Positions 23,023-31,211 are shown, counted from the first letter of the stretch. The stretch is 36,593 bases of DNA from Streptomyces sporangiiformans (GCF_005768555.2 NZ_VCHX02000124.1:1-36593); one strand, 5' to 3'. Notes: a model not told the origin generated them from the letters alone. Numbers and translations are program-made.

Positions 23023-23502
23023 ATGAACGGGACCCGCCCGCGGAACACCCGGTCGCAGCGCTTGCTGGAGGAACGCACCGCCGATCTCCAGAGGGTGAAG
23101 GCCGAGTACGACAACTACCGCAAGCGGGTGCACCGCGACCGTATGGCGGTCCGCGAGATCGCGGTGGCCAACGTGCTGCGCGCTCTGCTGCCGGTGCTGG
23201 ACGCCGTCGACCGTGCGTGCGAACACGAGCCCATGACACGGGGCCTGAAGGACATCGCCGACACCCTGGAGACCCAGCTCGGCTCGCTGGGCCTGCAGGC
23301 GTTCGGTGAGGAGGGCGAACCCTTCGACCCCACCCGCCACGACGCCGTGACACACCACCTGTCCCCGGACGCCGACCGCCTGACCTGCACGGAGATCCTG
23401 CGCCCCGGCTACCGGCTCGGGGACCACCTGCTGCGTCCGGCCCACGTGGAGGTCACCGGTCCGCCCCCGCACGGCGCGAACCCGGACCGGCCGCTTCCTT
23501 GA
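23023..23502 (+). CDS. GrpE-like nucleotide exchange factor, orphan
   Basis: This 159-residue protein has an N-terminal helix with the GrpE-type core RVKAEYDNYRKRVHRD (about 25-40) and the C-terminal beta-domain pattern FDPTRHDAVTH...GYRLGDHLLRPAHVEV (about 105-150). GrpE releases ADP from DnaK. This one is shorter than E. coli GrpE (197) because the first coiled-coil half is missing. It is outside a dnaK operon and lacks visible heat-shock elements, so it is probably a paralogue. ATG 23023 has GGAGGG 11-16 bp upstream. The stop codon lies inside an 18-bp tandem repeat. Confidence 0.8.
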   Translation: MNGTRPRNTRSQRLLEERTADLQRVKAEYDNYRKRVHRDRMAVREIAVANVLRALLPVLDAVDRACEHEPMTRGLKDIADTLETQLGSLGLQAFGEEGEPFDPTRHDAVTHHLSPDADRLTCTEILRPGYRLGDHLLRPAHVEVTGPPPHGANPDRPLP

Positions 23503-23587
23503 GTCCCGCCCCAGCCTTGAGTCCCATCGGAGACTTGAGTCCCACCGGAGCCTTGAGTCCCGCCGCGGCCCTCAGTCCCGGTCCGCC
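23498..23587. repeat. 18-bp tandem repeat, five units
   Basis: The units begin at 23498, 23516, 23534, 23552 and 23570, with consensus CTTGAGTCCCRCCGGAGC; the last unit is the most diverged. The array contains the TGA stop of the GrpE-like gene (23500-23502) and the stop of the convergent methyltransferase-like gene (23572-23574). Being a multiple of 3, it also gives a 6-residue periodicity in spurious reading frames. Confidence 0.85.
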
Positions 23588-23967
23588 GCCTCCCCTGGAG
23601 TTTCACCGACGGGGACCAGGCGTCCGTGGGGGCCGTCACCGTGCCACGGACGCAGTCTGGGCCACCAGCCCGGTACCGCCCGGCGGTACGCTTCGTACGC
23701 CTGGCCGAACCTGCGTCTCAGCGCCGGCTCCTCGTACCACTTGGCAAACGCCCCCATCATCGTTCCGGCGAACAGCCCGTACGCCGGCAAGACCGGTCGG
23801 CCCAGCAGCAGTGCCTGACCGCCGATCGCCGCCATGACCGCGACGTACATCGGGTTGCGCACATGGCGGTACAGCCCGCCCACCACCAAATGCTCAGTCG
23901 GGGCGACCGGCGCCGGAGTGCCGAGGCTTTCCACCACGAATCGCACGAAGGCTTGCACCAGCACCAC
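23572..23967 (-). CDS. Isoprenylcysteine/phospholipid methyltransferase-like protein, 5'-truncated
   Basis: The encoded 131 residues contain the membrane methyltransferase signature GLYRHVRNPMYVAV (about 31-44), hydrophobic segments and a C-terminal EEPALRRRFGQAYEAYRR. This is the ICMT/PEMT-like family, which uses SAM inside the membrane. The best family-like frame continues upstream of the GTG at 23967 (ADRLLGGVLVAAAAV) to a stop at 24058-24060, but no start codon occurs there. The first transmembrane segment is therefore missing or split. This looks like a gene decayed where the ars operon joins. A functional short form cannot be excluded. It is convergent with the GrpE-like gene. Confidence 0.6.
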   Translation of the reverse strand: MVLVQAFVRFVVESLGTPAPVAPTEHLVVGGLYRHVRNPMYVAVMAAIGGQALLLGRPVLPAYGLFAGTMMGAFAKWYEEPALRRRFGQAYEAYRRAVPGWWPRLRPWHGDGPHGRLVPVGETPGEAADRD

Positions 23968-24057
23968 CGCGGCGGCCGCGACAAGGACGCCGCCCAGCAG
24001 CCGGTCGGCGAGCCATGACTGACCGGACTGCGGAGGCGAAGCGCGCTGCCTGTCGCG

Positions 24058-25122
24058 TCAGCTGCCGGTTGTCAGCAGTTGGGCTGTCTCGCGAGCCGCT
24101 TGCCGTGCCGTGCGGCCAACGCCGATCAGCGTGGCGGAGGCGGGGCCGGTCCAGTCGCCGTAGCCGAGCAGATGCAGGCGCGGCTCGTCCACTGCGCGGG
24201 TGCCTGTCGTGGCGATGTGGCCGCGTCTGCCGCGAAGTTGGAGCGGGGCGAGGTGGGAGAGGGAGGGCCGGAAGCCGGTGCACCAGATGATCGCGTCGGC
24301 CTCGGAGCGGGTGCCGTCGGCCCACTCGACGCCGCCAGGTACGAGACGGCTGAACATCGCGCTCGCCCTGAGCAGACCCCGGTCGCGAGCCTCGCGTACG
24401 GGCGGTACGGCGACGATGTCGCCGAGCGAGGCGACGCCGCCGGTGTCCGTACGACCCTCGTCGAGGGCTCGCCGGCGGGCGGTTGCCACGTCGAAGAGGA
24501 CGCGCCCGTCGATGTCGTCGGCCAGGAAGCGGGGCGGGCGCTGGGTGGCCCAGGTCAGCTGGGCGCCATACGCCAGGTCGGCGGCGATCTGAGCGCCGGA
24601 GTTGCCCCCGCCCACCACGATCACTCGCTGGCCCGCGAAGTCAGCGGGGCTGCGGTACTCCACCGTGTGCAGCCGGCGGCCCCCGAACGCCGCGTAGCCG
24701 GGGACGGCGGGAAGGAAGGGGCGCCACCAGGTGCCGGTCGCGCTGATGACCGCGCGGGCGTGCCAGGTGCCGGAGTCCGTCTCGACGCGCAGGAGTTGGC
24801 CGTCCCGGTGGACGCCGAGGACGCGGACGGGCCGCTCCACCGGAAGCTCGTAGCGCTTCTCGTAGTCGGCGAGGTACTCCACCACGTGCTGCGCGTCGGG
24901 GTAGGTCTGGCCGGTCTGCGCCGGCATGAAGCGCCCGGGCAGCGAGGAGTACGCGGCCGGGGAGAACAGCCGAAGCGAGTCCCAGGCGTACTGCCAGGCG
25001 CCGCCCGGCGCGGCCTGGGCGTCGAGGATGGCGAACTCCAGGCCGAGGCGGCGCAGGTGGTATCCGGCGGCGAGCCCAGCCTGGCCGCCGCCGATCACCA
25101 CCACCTGCGTCTTGTCGGTCAC
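24058..25122 (-). CDS. arsO: ArsO-like flavin-binding monooxygenase
   Basis: This 354-residue FAD/NADPH monooxygenase has an FAD motif VVVIGGGQAGLAAGYHL (about 7-23) and an NADPH motif VIVVGGGNSGAQIAADLA (about 166-183). The conserved ATGTWW and a late IIWCTGFRPSL are present. ArsO proteins accompany arsenic resistance genes in Streptomyces and other bacteria; their exact reaction is not settled. GTG 25122 overlaps the aquaporin stop by 4 bases (GTGA), showing translational coupling in an arsR-aquaporin-arsO operon. The symbol rests on context as well as family. It could also act on other nucleophilic substrates. Confidence 0.8.
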   Translation of the reverse strand: MTDKTQVVVIGGGQAGLAAGYHLRRLGLEFAILDAQAAPGGAWQYAWDSLRLFSPAAYSSLPGRFMPAQTGQTYPDAQHVVEYLADYEKRYELPVERPVRVLGVHRDGQLLRVETDSGTWHARAVISATGTWWRPFLPAVPGYAAFGGRRLHTVEYRSPADFAGQRVIVVGGGNSGAQIAADLAYGAQLTWATQRPPRFLADDIDGRVLFDVATARRRALDEGRTDTGGVASLGDIVAVPPVREARDRGLLRASAMFSRLVPGGVEWADGTRSEADAIIWCTGFRPSLSHLAPLQLRGRRGHIATTGTRAVDEPRLHLLGYGDWTGPASATLIGVGRTARQAARETAQLLTTGS

Positions 25123-25898
25123 TCGGCCGATCGTCCGGGCATGAAGACGAGCGCGACCAGGGCCAGCCCGACGATGCCGCCGACGAGTTGCATGCCGATG
25201 AAGCCCGGGACCGAGCCGGGCGCGATGCCCGCGAAGGTGTCGGTGAAGGCACGGCCGATGGTCACCGCCGGGTTGGCGAAGGACGTGGAGGACGTGAACC
25301 AGTACGCGGCGCCGATGTACGAGGCGACGGCCACGGGCGCGAACTGCAGGCGATGGGCGCGCGCCAGGCCGAAGATCAGCAGGATCAGGCCCGCGGTGGC
25401 GACGACCTCACCGAGCAGCAGGTTCCCGGCGGACCGGTCGTGCGTGGACCACTTCACCAGCGGCTCGCCGAACATCGCGTCCGCCAGGATCGCGCCCGCG
25501 ATCGCGCCCACGATCTGCGCGGGCAGATAAACAGCGACCTCACGCGGGGTGACCCCGGCGCCGCCGCGTCGGGCCGTCCACCACTCGGCCAGCGTGACGA
25601 CCGGGTTGAAGTGCGCGCCGGAGACCGGGCCGAGCAGGAGGATCAGGATGCCGAGACCGAAGACGGTGGCCGTGGAGTTGGCCAGCAGCTGGAGGCCGAC
25701 GTCCTTGGTCAGTTCGGTGGCCTGGATGCCGGAGCCGACCACGACCGCCACCAGCAGGGCGGTGCCTATGAGCTCGGCGGAGGCCCGGGCGACCAGGGGG
25801 GTACGCGGCGCAGTGGCGCCGGGGGCGGGATCGACGGACTCGGGTGCGGGAGGGGCTGTCGCGGACTCCGCGGGCGGGGCGGCTTCGGCGGCGGTCAT
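25119..25898 (-). CDS. Aquaporin-family channel in ars operon (AqpS-like)
   Basis: This 259-residue major intrinsic protein has a Pro/Ala-rich N-terminal tail (1-36) and six membrane helices. The first pore box is NPV (98-100, GAHFNPVVT) instead of NPA, and the second is NPA (209-211, FANPAVTIGRAF). The residue after the second NPA, an Arg in classic aquaporins, is Val212, which predicts a wider, less cation-excluding filter. Sinorhizobium AqpS replaces an arsenite pump and lets As(III) flow out after arsenate reduction; the same logic fits here. ATG 25898 overlaps the arsR stop by 4 bases. Substrate is inferred from context. Confidence 0.85.
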   Translation of the reverse strand: MTAAEAAPPAESATAPPAPESVDPAPGATAPRTPLVARASAELIGTALLVAVVVGSGIQATELTKDVGLQLLANSTATVFGLGILILLLGPVSGAHFNPVVTLAEWWTARRGGAGVTPREVAVYLPAQIVGAIAGAILADAMFGEPLVKWSTHDRSAGNLLLGEVVATAGLILLIFGLARAHRLQFAPVAVASYIGAAYWFTSSTSFANPAVTIGRAFTDTFAGIAPGSVPGFIGMQLVGGIVGLALVALVFMPGRSAE

Positions 25899-26203
25899 GG
25901 GCAGGCCCTCTTGTTCTCGGCGGAGCCGCGAGCGGACTCGGCCAGGTCGGCGAACTGGGCGGCGAGTGAGGCGATGACGTCGGGCTTGAGCCGGTAGTAG
26001 GTGAACCGGCCGCACGGCTCCGTCTCGACGACTCCGGCCTCGCGCAGCACTCTCAGGTGGTTGGAGAGGTTGGTCTGCCGGGCACCGGTCTCCTCCACGA
26101 GGTGGGTGGTGCACAGCGTCTCTTTGGCGAGCAGGGTCACGATTCGGAGCCTGAGCGGGTCGGCCAGCACCCGGATCAGGTCAGTGTCGACTGACGTCAT
26201 CAT
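25895..26203 (-). CDS. arsR: ArsR-family arsenic-responsive repressor
   Basis: This 102-residue ArsR/SmtB winged-helix protein contains RLRIVTLLAKETLC, HTH TNLSNHLRVLREAGVV (about 45-60) and wing GRFTYYRLKP. The classic ELCVCD metal box of E. coli-type ArsR is not present. The cysteines are Cys31, Cys64 (EPCGRF) and Cys101, a different layout from the CxC type. It leads an operon with the aquaporin and arsO and diverges from arsC, so it should repress both. Two ATG codons are adjacent, and the first (26203) is used here. Metal selectivity is inferred from context. Confidence 0.88.
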   Translation of the reverse strand: MMTSVDTDLIRVLADPLRLRIVTLLAKETLCTTHLVEETGARQTNLSNHLRVLREAGVVETEPCGRFTYYRLKPDVIASLAAQFADLAESARGSAENKRACP

Positions 26204-26206
26204 GTG

Positions 26207-26224
26207 CTGATACTGTCACATCAG
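26207..26224. promoter_or_regulatory. Putative ArsR operator
   Basis: The inverted repeat CTGAT (26207-26211) and ATCAG (26220-26224) with an 8-bp spacer begins 4 bp outside the arsR start. Related half-sites follow (GTGGT...ACCAC about 26225-26240 and GCTGATGTCATC about 26246-26257). The 90-bp arsR-arsC gap is dense with such repeats. Confidence 0.5.
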
Positions 26225-26293
26225 TGGTGGCTGACACCACCGGGTGCTGATGTCATCGCACTTGATGCCGTCGTGAGACAAGAGAGACCTCTG

Positions 26294-26707
26294 ATGTCCG
26301 ACAAGCCCTCCGTGCTGTTCGTCTGCGTCCACAACGCCGGCCGTTCCCAGATGGCCGCCGCGTGGCTGGCCCACTTGGCCGGGGACCGTGTCGAGGTCCG
26401 TTCCGCCGGCTCCAACCCGGGCGCCGACGTGAACCCGGCCGCCGTCGAGGCCATGGCCGAGGTCGGCATCGACATCTCCGCCGAGGTCCCGAAGATGCTC
26501 ACCGTGGACGCGGTCAAGGAGTCCGACGTCTGCATCACCATGGGCTGCGGCGACACCTGCCCGGTCTTCCCCGGCAAGCGGTACCTGGACTGGCAGCTGG
26601 AGGACCCGGCGGGCCAGGGCGTGGAGGCCGTCCGCCCGATCCGTGACGAGATCAAGGTGCTGGTCGAGGGCCTGATCAAGGAGATCGCGCCGGAGCCCCG
26701 GGCGTGA
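26294..26707 (+). CDS. arsC: Arsenate reductase, LMW-phosphatase type
   Basis: This 137-residue enzyme reduces As(V) to As(III). The P-loop CVHNAGR (Cys11 to Arg17) is the low-molecular-weight phosphatase CX5R motif. The redox pair lies in ITMGCGDTCPVFPG. Typical members are 130-145 residues and use thioredoxin; actinobacterial relatives may use mycothiol and mycoredoxin instead. ATG 26294 follows an AG-rich stretch (AGAGAGA), while an upstream ATG frame from 26204 overlaps the operator. It is divergent from arsR. Its product, arsenite, is the likely cargo for the neighbouring aquaporin. Confidence 0.93.
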   Translation: MSDKPSVLFVCVHNAGRSQMAAAWLAHLAGDRVEVRSAGSNPGADVNPAAVEAMAEVGIDISAEVPKMLTVDAVKESDVCITMGCGDTCPVFPGKRYLDWQLEDPAGQGVEAVRPIRDEIKVLVEGLIKEIAPEPRA

Positions 26708-26802
26708 GCACGAGCCCCGCAACGAAGCGGCGCCCGAGTCAGCCGAAGCCAACCCGAGCGCTGCACCGCAGGTCAGAAGGGATCTCCCCTCCCCTGCATC
26801 GG

Positions 26803-26875
26803 TAGGCCCTGTGGGACTCGAACCCACAACCAATGGATTAAAAGTCCACTGCTCTGCCAATTGAGCTAAGGGCCC
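26803..26875 (-). tRNA. tRNA-Lys (anticodon TTT)
   Basis: A 73-nt cloverleaf: acceptor GGGCCCT with AGGGCCT (G1:U72), D-arm TAGCTCAATTGGCAGAGC, anticodon loop CTTTTAA, T-arm GTGGG-TTCGAGT-CCCAC and discriminator A. CCA is not encoded. Confidence 0.95.
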
Positions 26876-26973
26876 TGGCGATGTTGCTCCCCCGAGCATA
26901 GCCGGACGTGGCCGGGTCGCCGATCGGGTATCGGTGAGCCGGCCACGACGAACGGTCGGAACCGGGCGGAACG

Positions 26974-28533
26974 TCAGGGATCGACCGGATCCGGAGCGCC
27001 CGCGCGGGCCGCCTGACGGGCGAGGGTGCGTTGGTGGTCCGGGTTGAGGAACCAGTGGCGGGCGGAGCCCAGCCACCAGGTCGCGGCGAAGCCGAGGACG
27101 ACCAGGACCGCGATGGGGGCGTAGTTGAAGGTCTCCCAGGTGACCGGGGACACCTGGGGCAGCATGAAGAGGATCGTGATGACGGCCACCCAGGCCACGG
27201 AGATCACCCCTACGACGCGCGACCAGCGCCCCAGATGCCAAGGCCCTCGTTCGAAGGAATCGCCCTTGCGGAGGCGGAGCAACGTCGGGATGACGTACGC
27301 GATGTAGAGGCCGATCACGGCGATCGACGTCACCGCCGCGTACGCGGTCACATTGATCAGGTACGGGAGGCCGAGCACCAACGCCCCCAGCGCCGCCAGC
27401 CACACCGCCGCGACCGGTGTGCGCGTGCGCGGGCTCACCGTGTGCCACACGTGTGAGAAAGGCAACGCCCCGTCGCGCGAAAAGGCATAGATCATGCGGG
27501 AGTTGGCGGTCACGGACGCCATGCCGCAGAACAGCTGGGCGCCGATCGCCACCAGCAGAAGCAGTTTGCCCGCCGTCGCGCCGAGCGCGTCGAGGAGGAT
27601 CTGGGCGGGCGGCACCCCCGTGGCGGACCCGAGGGCGCCGTCGTACGACTGGATCGCGAAGGTGAAGCCCAGCAGCAGGACGAAACCCGCGATCCACGAC
27701 GTCCAGATGGAGCGGACGATGCCCTGAGGGCCGGCCGTGGACGCGTCGTGCGTCTCCTCGGTCATGTGCGCGGACGCGTCGTACCCGGTGAAGGTGTACT
27801 GCGCCATCAACAGGCCGAGGAGGACGACGTACAGGCCGCTGCCCCACCCCGTGTTGTTCACGAACTCCGTGAACACGAACGACGCCGACTGGTGCCGGTC
27901 CGGTACGAGGGCCAGCGCGCCCACGATCACCGCGACACCCAGCACGTGCCACCACACGCTGATGCTGTTGAGGAGGCCGACGATGCGTACGCCGAAGGTG
28001 TTGAGGAGTCCGTGGAGCAGGAGGATCCCGGCGAAGAGCAGGACTGTCCGGCCGGGAGTGACCTCGAAGCCGAACTCGAGGTTCAGATACGCCCCCAGGA
28101 ACGACGCCGCCCCGAAGTCGATGCCCGCCGTCACCGCCACCTGGCCGAGGACGTTGAACCACCCCGTGAACCATGCCCAGGCGGCCGCGCTCCTGGCCGG
28201 TGCCAGCCGATGGGCCCAGAAGTACAACCCGGCGGACGTCGGATAGGCCGAACAGATCTCGGCCATCGCGAGCCCGACGATCAGCGTCATCAGGCCGACC
28301 GCGACCCAGCCCCAGGTGATCACGGCGGGGCCGCCGGTGTTCATGCCGAACAGGTACAGCGTCAGACAGCCCGACAGGACCGAGATGATCGTGAAGGAGA
28401 CCGCGTAATTGGCGAACGCCGACATGCGGCGGGCGAGAACCTGCGTGTAGCCCAGCTGGGCCAGCCGTTCCTCGTCGGAGACGGCCTGCGCGGAGGCGGT
28501 GGCCTCGGAGTCGCGCGCGGAGGGAGTTGTCAT
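26974..28533 (-). CDS. APC-superfamily amino acid permease
   Basis: This 519-residue transporter has twelve predicted helices between about residues 38 and 490. The N-terminal consensus ERLAQLGYTQVLARRMS precedes helix 1 (FANYAVSFTIISVLSG), and GYDASAHMTEET is the conserved motif after helix 6. This pattern is that of the ACT/GabP-type amino acid/amine permeases. Substrate (GABA, amine or neutral amino acid) cannot be told. ATG 28533 is preceded by a G-rich run. It lies downstream of the tRNA-Lys gene and upstream of nothing in an evident operon; the 70-bp gap behind 28533 contains a T-run that may end the next transcript. Confidence 0.88.
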   Translation of the reverse strand: MTTPSARDSEATASAQAVSDEERLAQLGYTQVLARRMSAFANYAVSFTIISVLSGCLTLYLFGMNTGGPAVITWGWVAVGLMTLIVGLAMAEICSAYPTSAGLYFWAHRLAPARSAAAWAWFTGWFNVLGQVAVTAGIDFGAASFLGAYLNLEFGFEVTPGRTVLLFAGILLLHGLLNTFGVRIVGLLNSISVWWHVLGVAVIVGALALVPDRHQSASFVFTEFVNNTGWGSGLYVVLLGLLMAQYTFTGYDASAHMTEETHDASTAGPQGIVRSIWTSWIAGFVLLLGFTFAIQSYDGALGSATGVPPAQILLDALGATAGKLLLLVAIGAQLFCGMASVTANSRMIYAFSRDGALPFSHVWHTVSPRTRTPVAAVWLAALGALVLGLPYLINVTAYAAVTSIAVIGLYIAYVIPTLLRLRKGDSFERGPWHLGRWSRVVGVISVAWVAVITILFMLPQVSPVTWETFNYAPIAVLVVLGFAATWWLGSARHWFLNPDHQRTLARQAARAGAPDPVDP

Positions 28534-28603
28534 GCCCCCAGCGATTCCCTCACCGGGGGCATGACATGCGCCAAGTGGCGTCCTGTTTGGCTAAAAAACG
28601 CCC

Positions 28604-31039
28604 TTAGCGCGTGCCCTGGCCGCCGGTGAAAGCGACCGTGCCCGTCGCCTTCAGGGCGCCGCCGCTGCCGTCCACGGGCGTGCCGGTGAGCTCCCAGGTG
28701 TAGCTGCCGTCGATGACGTACCGGCCGTCGCCGGTCCGGCCGTTCCACGAGAACGAGACGGCGGCGGCGTACTCCTCGGCCGCCCCCGTGAACACCGTGC
28801 GCCCTGCCTTGTTCCGGACCGTCACCCGGGCATCGGTGACGGGTTTGGACAGCTGCCAGTCGGCGTCCCACACGCTGTCGGCCGCGGACTTGAGGTCCAC
28901 GGACTTGTCGACCCGCGACTCGATCTCGGCCACCGGCGACGTGGGCACGCCGGAGTCGACCACCGTGATCTGCGCGCTCTTCTCCTTCGCGTACGCGACC
29001 GCGCCGCCGAAGCGGTCGGCCTCCACGATCGGGTACGCGTACTGGAACGTGAAGGCCTCGATCGTGCGCGGCGCGTCCCCGACCGGGGTCAGGTCGAGCC
29101 GGCCGCGGTCCCCGTCGTACGCCACCACATAGCCGTCGCCGAGGGTGCCGCGCGGGGCGTACGACGACTGCTGGGTCTGTGTGTTGTAGATGCCGTGGCC
29201 GTCGCTGATCGACCCCGAGGGATAGCAGTCCCAGTACAGCCAGGGCCCGACGGCCTGCAGGTGCTGCGGCAGGCAGCCGTTGTAGGTGATCGGGTCCGTG
29301 GCCGTCGTCTCACCGGTCTTGAGGTCGACGGCCTGGAGCGTGCCCTCCGTGTCGCCCGGCATCCACAGCTTGGTGCCCCATACCGCGAGCCCGCCCTGGC
29401 CCTGCCGGACCCGGAGCACCTTCGCCCCGCCGGACGCGTCCAGGTCGACGACGTACTGCCGGTCGTCCAGACCGCGCCCGCTGTCCCCGAACACCACATA
29501 GCGTCCGGAGGCCGAACGCACCTCCGAGTAGTGGTCGCTGCCCGTCGGCATCTTCTCGCCGGTCTGCGGGTCCACGGCCGGTACGACGGTCTTCGTGCCG
29601 TCCGCCGCCAGCACGACCAGGATCTGGTCGCCGCTCGCGTCGGTGGAGGCGACTACCGTGCGGCCGTCTCCCGTGCCGACCGGCCGCCGGTGGTCGTACA
29701 GGCGCTGCGCCGTCTCACCGGTCGTCTGCGCGTCCGGCCGCGCGAGCAACGACCGCTCGCCCGGCGACGGGGCCGCGCCGAGAGTGATCTGCCGTTGGAA
29801 GAGCGCCGGCAGGTACGTGGTGTCGGACTCGGCCGTGACCAGGTGCCCGGCCGTGAGAGACAGCCGCGAGAGGTTCCCCTCCTTGGGCGCCACCTCGCGC
29901 ACCGTACGCAGCGCGGGAGCCCCGTCGTCGCCCACGGAGACCCGGCGCACCGCCCAGTCCTGTGCCGAGGCGCCGCCGGTGACGGCCACGCCGCCGCCCG
30001 GGACCTGCGCCATACGCCGGCCGGCGTGCTCCAGCAGGGTCCTGGGCTCGCCGCCGGCGATCGGCAGGGCCGTGAGCGGGGCGCCCTGGCGGACCAGGAA
30101 GTCGCTCTCGCTCTGCTCGTACTGGCGCGTGGTCAGCAGCCAGTCGCCGACGAGCCCGAGCCGCGGGGTGCCCTCGCCGCCGGAGCCGAGCTCGATCTTG
30201 GTGTCGGCCGCCTCCGGGGTGGCGCGGGGCAGTACGCGGGCCGTGGTGTTGCCGCCCTCGGGCGAGTACCAGGCGAGGTACCCGTCGGAGAACACGACCC
30301 GGGCGTTCGCGCCGGTGGCGCCCGGAAGCACCGGGGTGACCTCGGCCGTCGCCAGGTCCAGCAGGCCGACGCCGCGGGTGCCGTCGGGGTGCGCGTACCA
30401 GATCGCCACCGAACGGTCGTCGCCGCCGAGCGTCATGCCGTCCTCGGCGACCCAGCCGTTCAGCCCGGTGACGAGGGTGTCGGTGAGTTGTCCGTCGGCC
30501 ATGCGCAGCACGTGCAGGACGTCCTCGTTGCCGTCCGCGTCCCGGGTGGCGGTGAGCACGTACGAGCCGAAAACGCCGCGGTAGAAGTGGCCGTCGGGAA
30601 GCGTGTACTTGGTGGTGGTGCCGGACTTCATGTCCTTCAGCAGCAGCCCGGTCGGGCGGTCGTAGATCGCCACGACGTCCCCGCTGGTGACGGAGACGTG
30701 GCTCCCTCCCCCTCCGTCGATCGAGTTGATGTCGTCGTACGGGGACGAGGCGGGCAGGTCGACCGGGGTACCGCCGTCGGGTGTCCAGCGGTAGTAGCCG
30801 AGCGCGCTCGCGTCCTTGACCTCCGTGCGCTCCACGACGCCGCCGGGCCCGGCTCCGTACACGGGGTTGGCGACCGGCTCGAAGCGGTCCGGGGCCGGGA
30901 TCGTCAGCGAGGGGGTCTCGGCATGGGCGTTCGACAGGAGGAAGGGCAGGGTTCCGCCGGCGGCCGCGAGGGCCACGGCGGCGGCGAGTCCGCCGCGTAC
31001 GAGCGATCGTCTTCGGTTCGGCTTGTGGCGTCCGGCCAC
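28604..31039 (-). CDS. Large secreted repeat protein with FlgD-like Ig domain
   Basis: This 811-residue exported protein starts at GTG 31039 with GGAGG upstream. A signal peptide with twin arginines (RRRSLVRGG, residues 9-17) and a cleavage site near SNAHA-ET (about 35) is present, possibly Tat-dependent. The middle 600 residues are beta-rich, with repeating blade-like units (LYDHRRPVGTGDG, VVFGDSGRGLDDRQYVVDLD, LWMPGDTEGTLQAVDLKTGE). This suggests one or two propellers. The last 90 residues (VTVRNKAGRTVFTGAAEEY, RYVIDGSYTWELTG) resemble FlgD Ig-like domains seen at the end of secreted bacterial proteins. No catalytic motif was recognised. Adhesion or polysaccharide binding is possible but unproven. 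Confidence 0.75.
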   Translation of the reverse strand: MAGRHKPNRRRSLVRGGLAAAVALAAAGGTLPFLLSNAHAETPSLTIPAPDRFEPVANPVYGAGPGGVVERTEVKDASALGYYRWTPDGGTPVDLPASSPYDDINSIDGGGGSHVSVTSGDVVAIYDRPTGLLLKDMKSGTTTKYTLPDGHFYRGVFGSYVLTATRDADGNEDVLHVLRMADGQLTDTLVTGLNGWVAEDGMTLGGDDRSVAIWYAHPDGTRGVGLLDLATAEVTPVLPGATGANARVVFSDGYLAWYSPEGGNTTARVLPRATPEAADTKIELGSGGEGTPRLGLVGDWLLTTRQYEQSESDFLVRQGAPLTALPIAGGEPRTLLEHAGRRMAQVPGGGVAVTGGASAQDWAVRRVSVGDDGAPALRTVREVAPKEGNLSRLSLTAGHLVTAESDTTYLPALFQRQITLGAAPSPGERSLLARPDAQTTGETAQRLYDHRRPVGTGDGRTVVASTDASGDQILVVLAADGTKTVVPAVDPQTGEKMPTGSDHYSEVRSASGRYVVFGDSGRGLDDRQYVVDLDASGGAKVLRVRQGQGGLAVWGTKLWMPGDTEGTLQAVDLKTGETTATDPITYNGCLPQHLQAVGPWLYWDCYPSGSISDGHGIYNTQTQQSSYAPRGTLGDGYVVAYDGDRGRLDLTPVGDAPRTIEAFTFQYAYPIVEADRFGGAVAYAKEKSAQITVVDSGVPTSPVAEIESRVDKSVDLKSAADSVWDADWQLSKPVTDARVTVRNKAGRTVFTGAAEEYAAAVSFSWNGRTGDGRYVIDGSYTWELTGTPVDGSGGALKATGTVAFTGGQGTR

Positions 31040-31211
31040 GGAGCACCTCCAAGAGGCATGGGAGAGGAGGCGGTTCGACACGGACACACGAGGGTCGACG
31101 CGGAACCGTCCTCCGGAAGGCGCCGCAAAGTAACACAGGGCCCGGACCGTATTCGAACGGGTACGCGAATCCCTTATGACCAGCCAAAACGGGCGCATGT
31201 GAGTCACGAAA

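Noticed and set aside
23498..23587. Possible short CRISPR array
   Set aside because: Units are contiguous without spacers, so it is a simple tandem repeat.
19729..26875. Genomic island between two tRNA genes with integrase and att sites
   Set aside because: No integrase, transposase or direct repeat of a tRNA 3' end was seen; only the gene content hints at acquisition.
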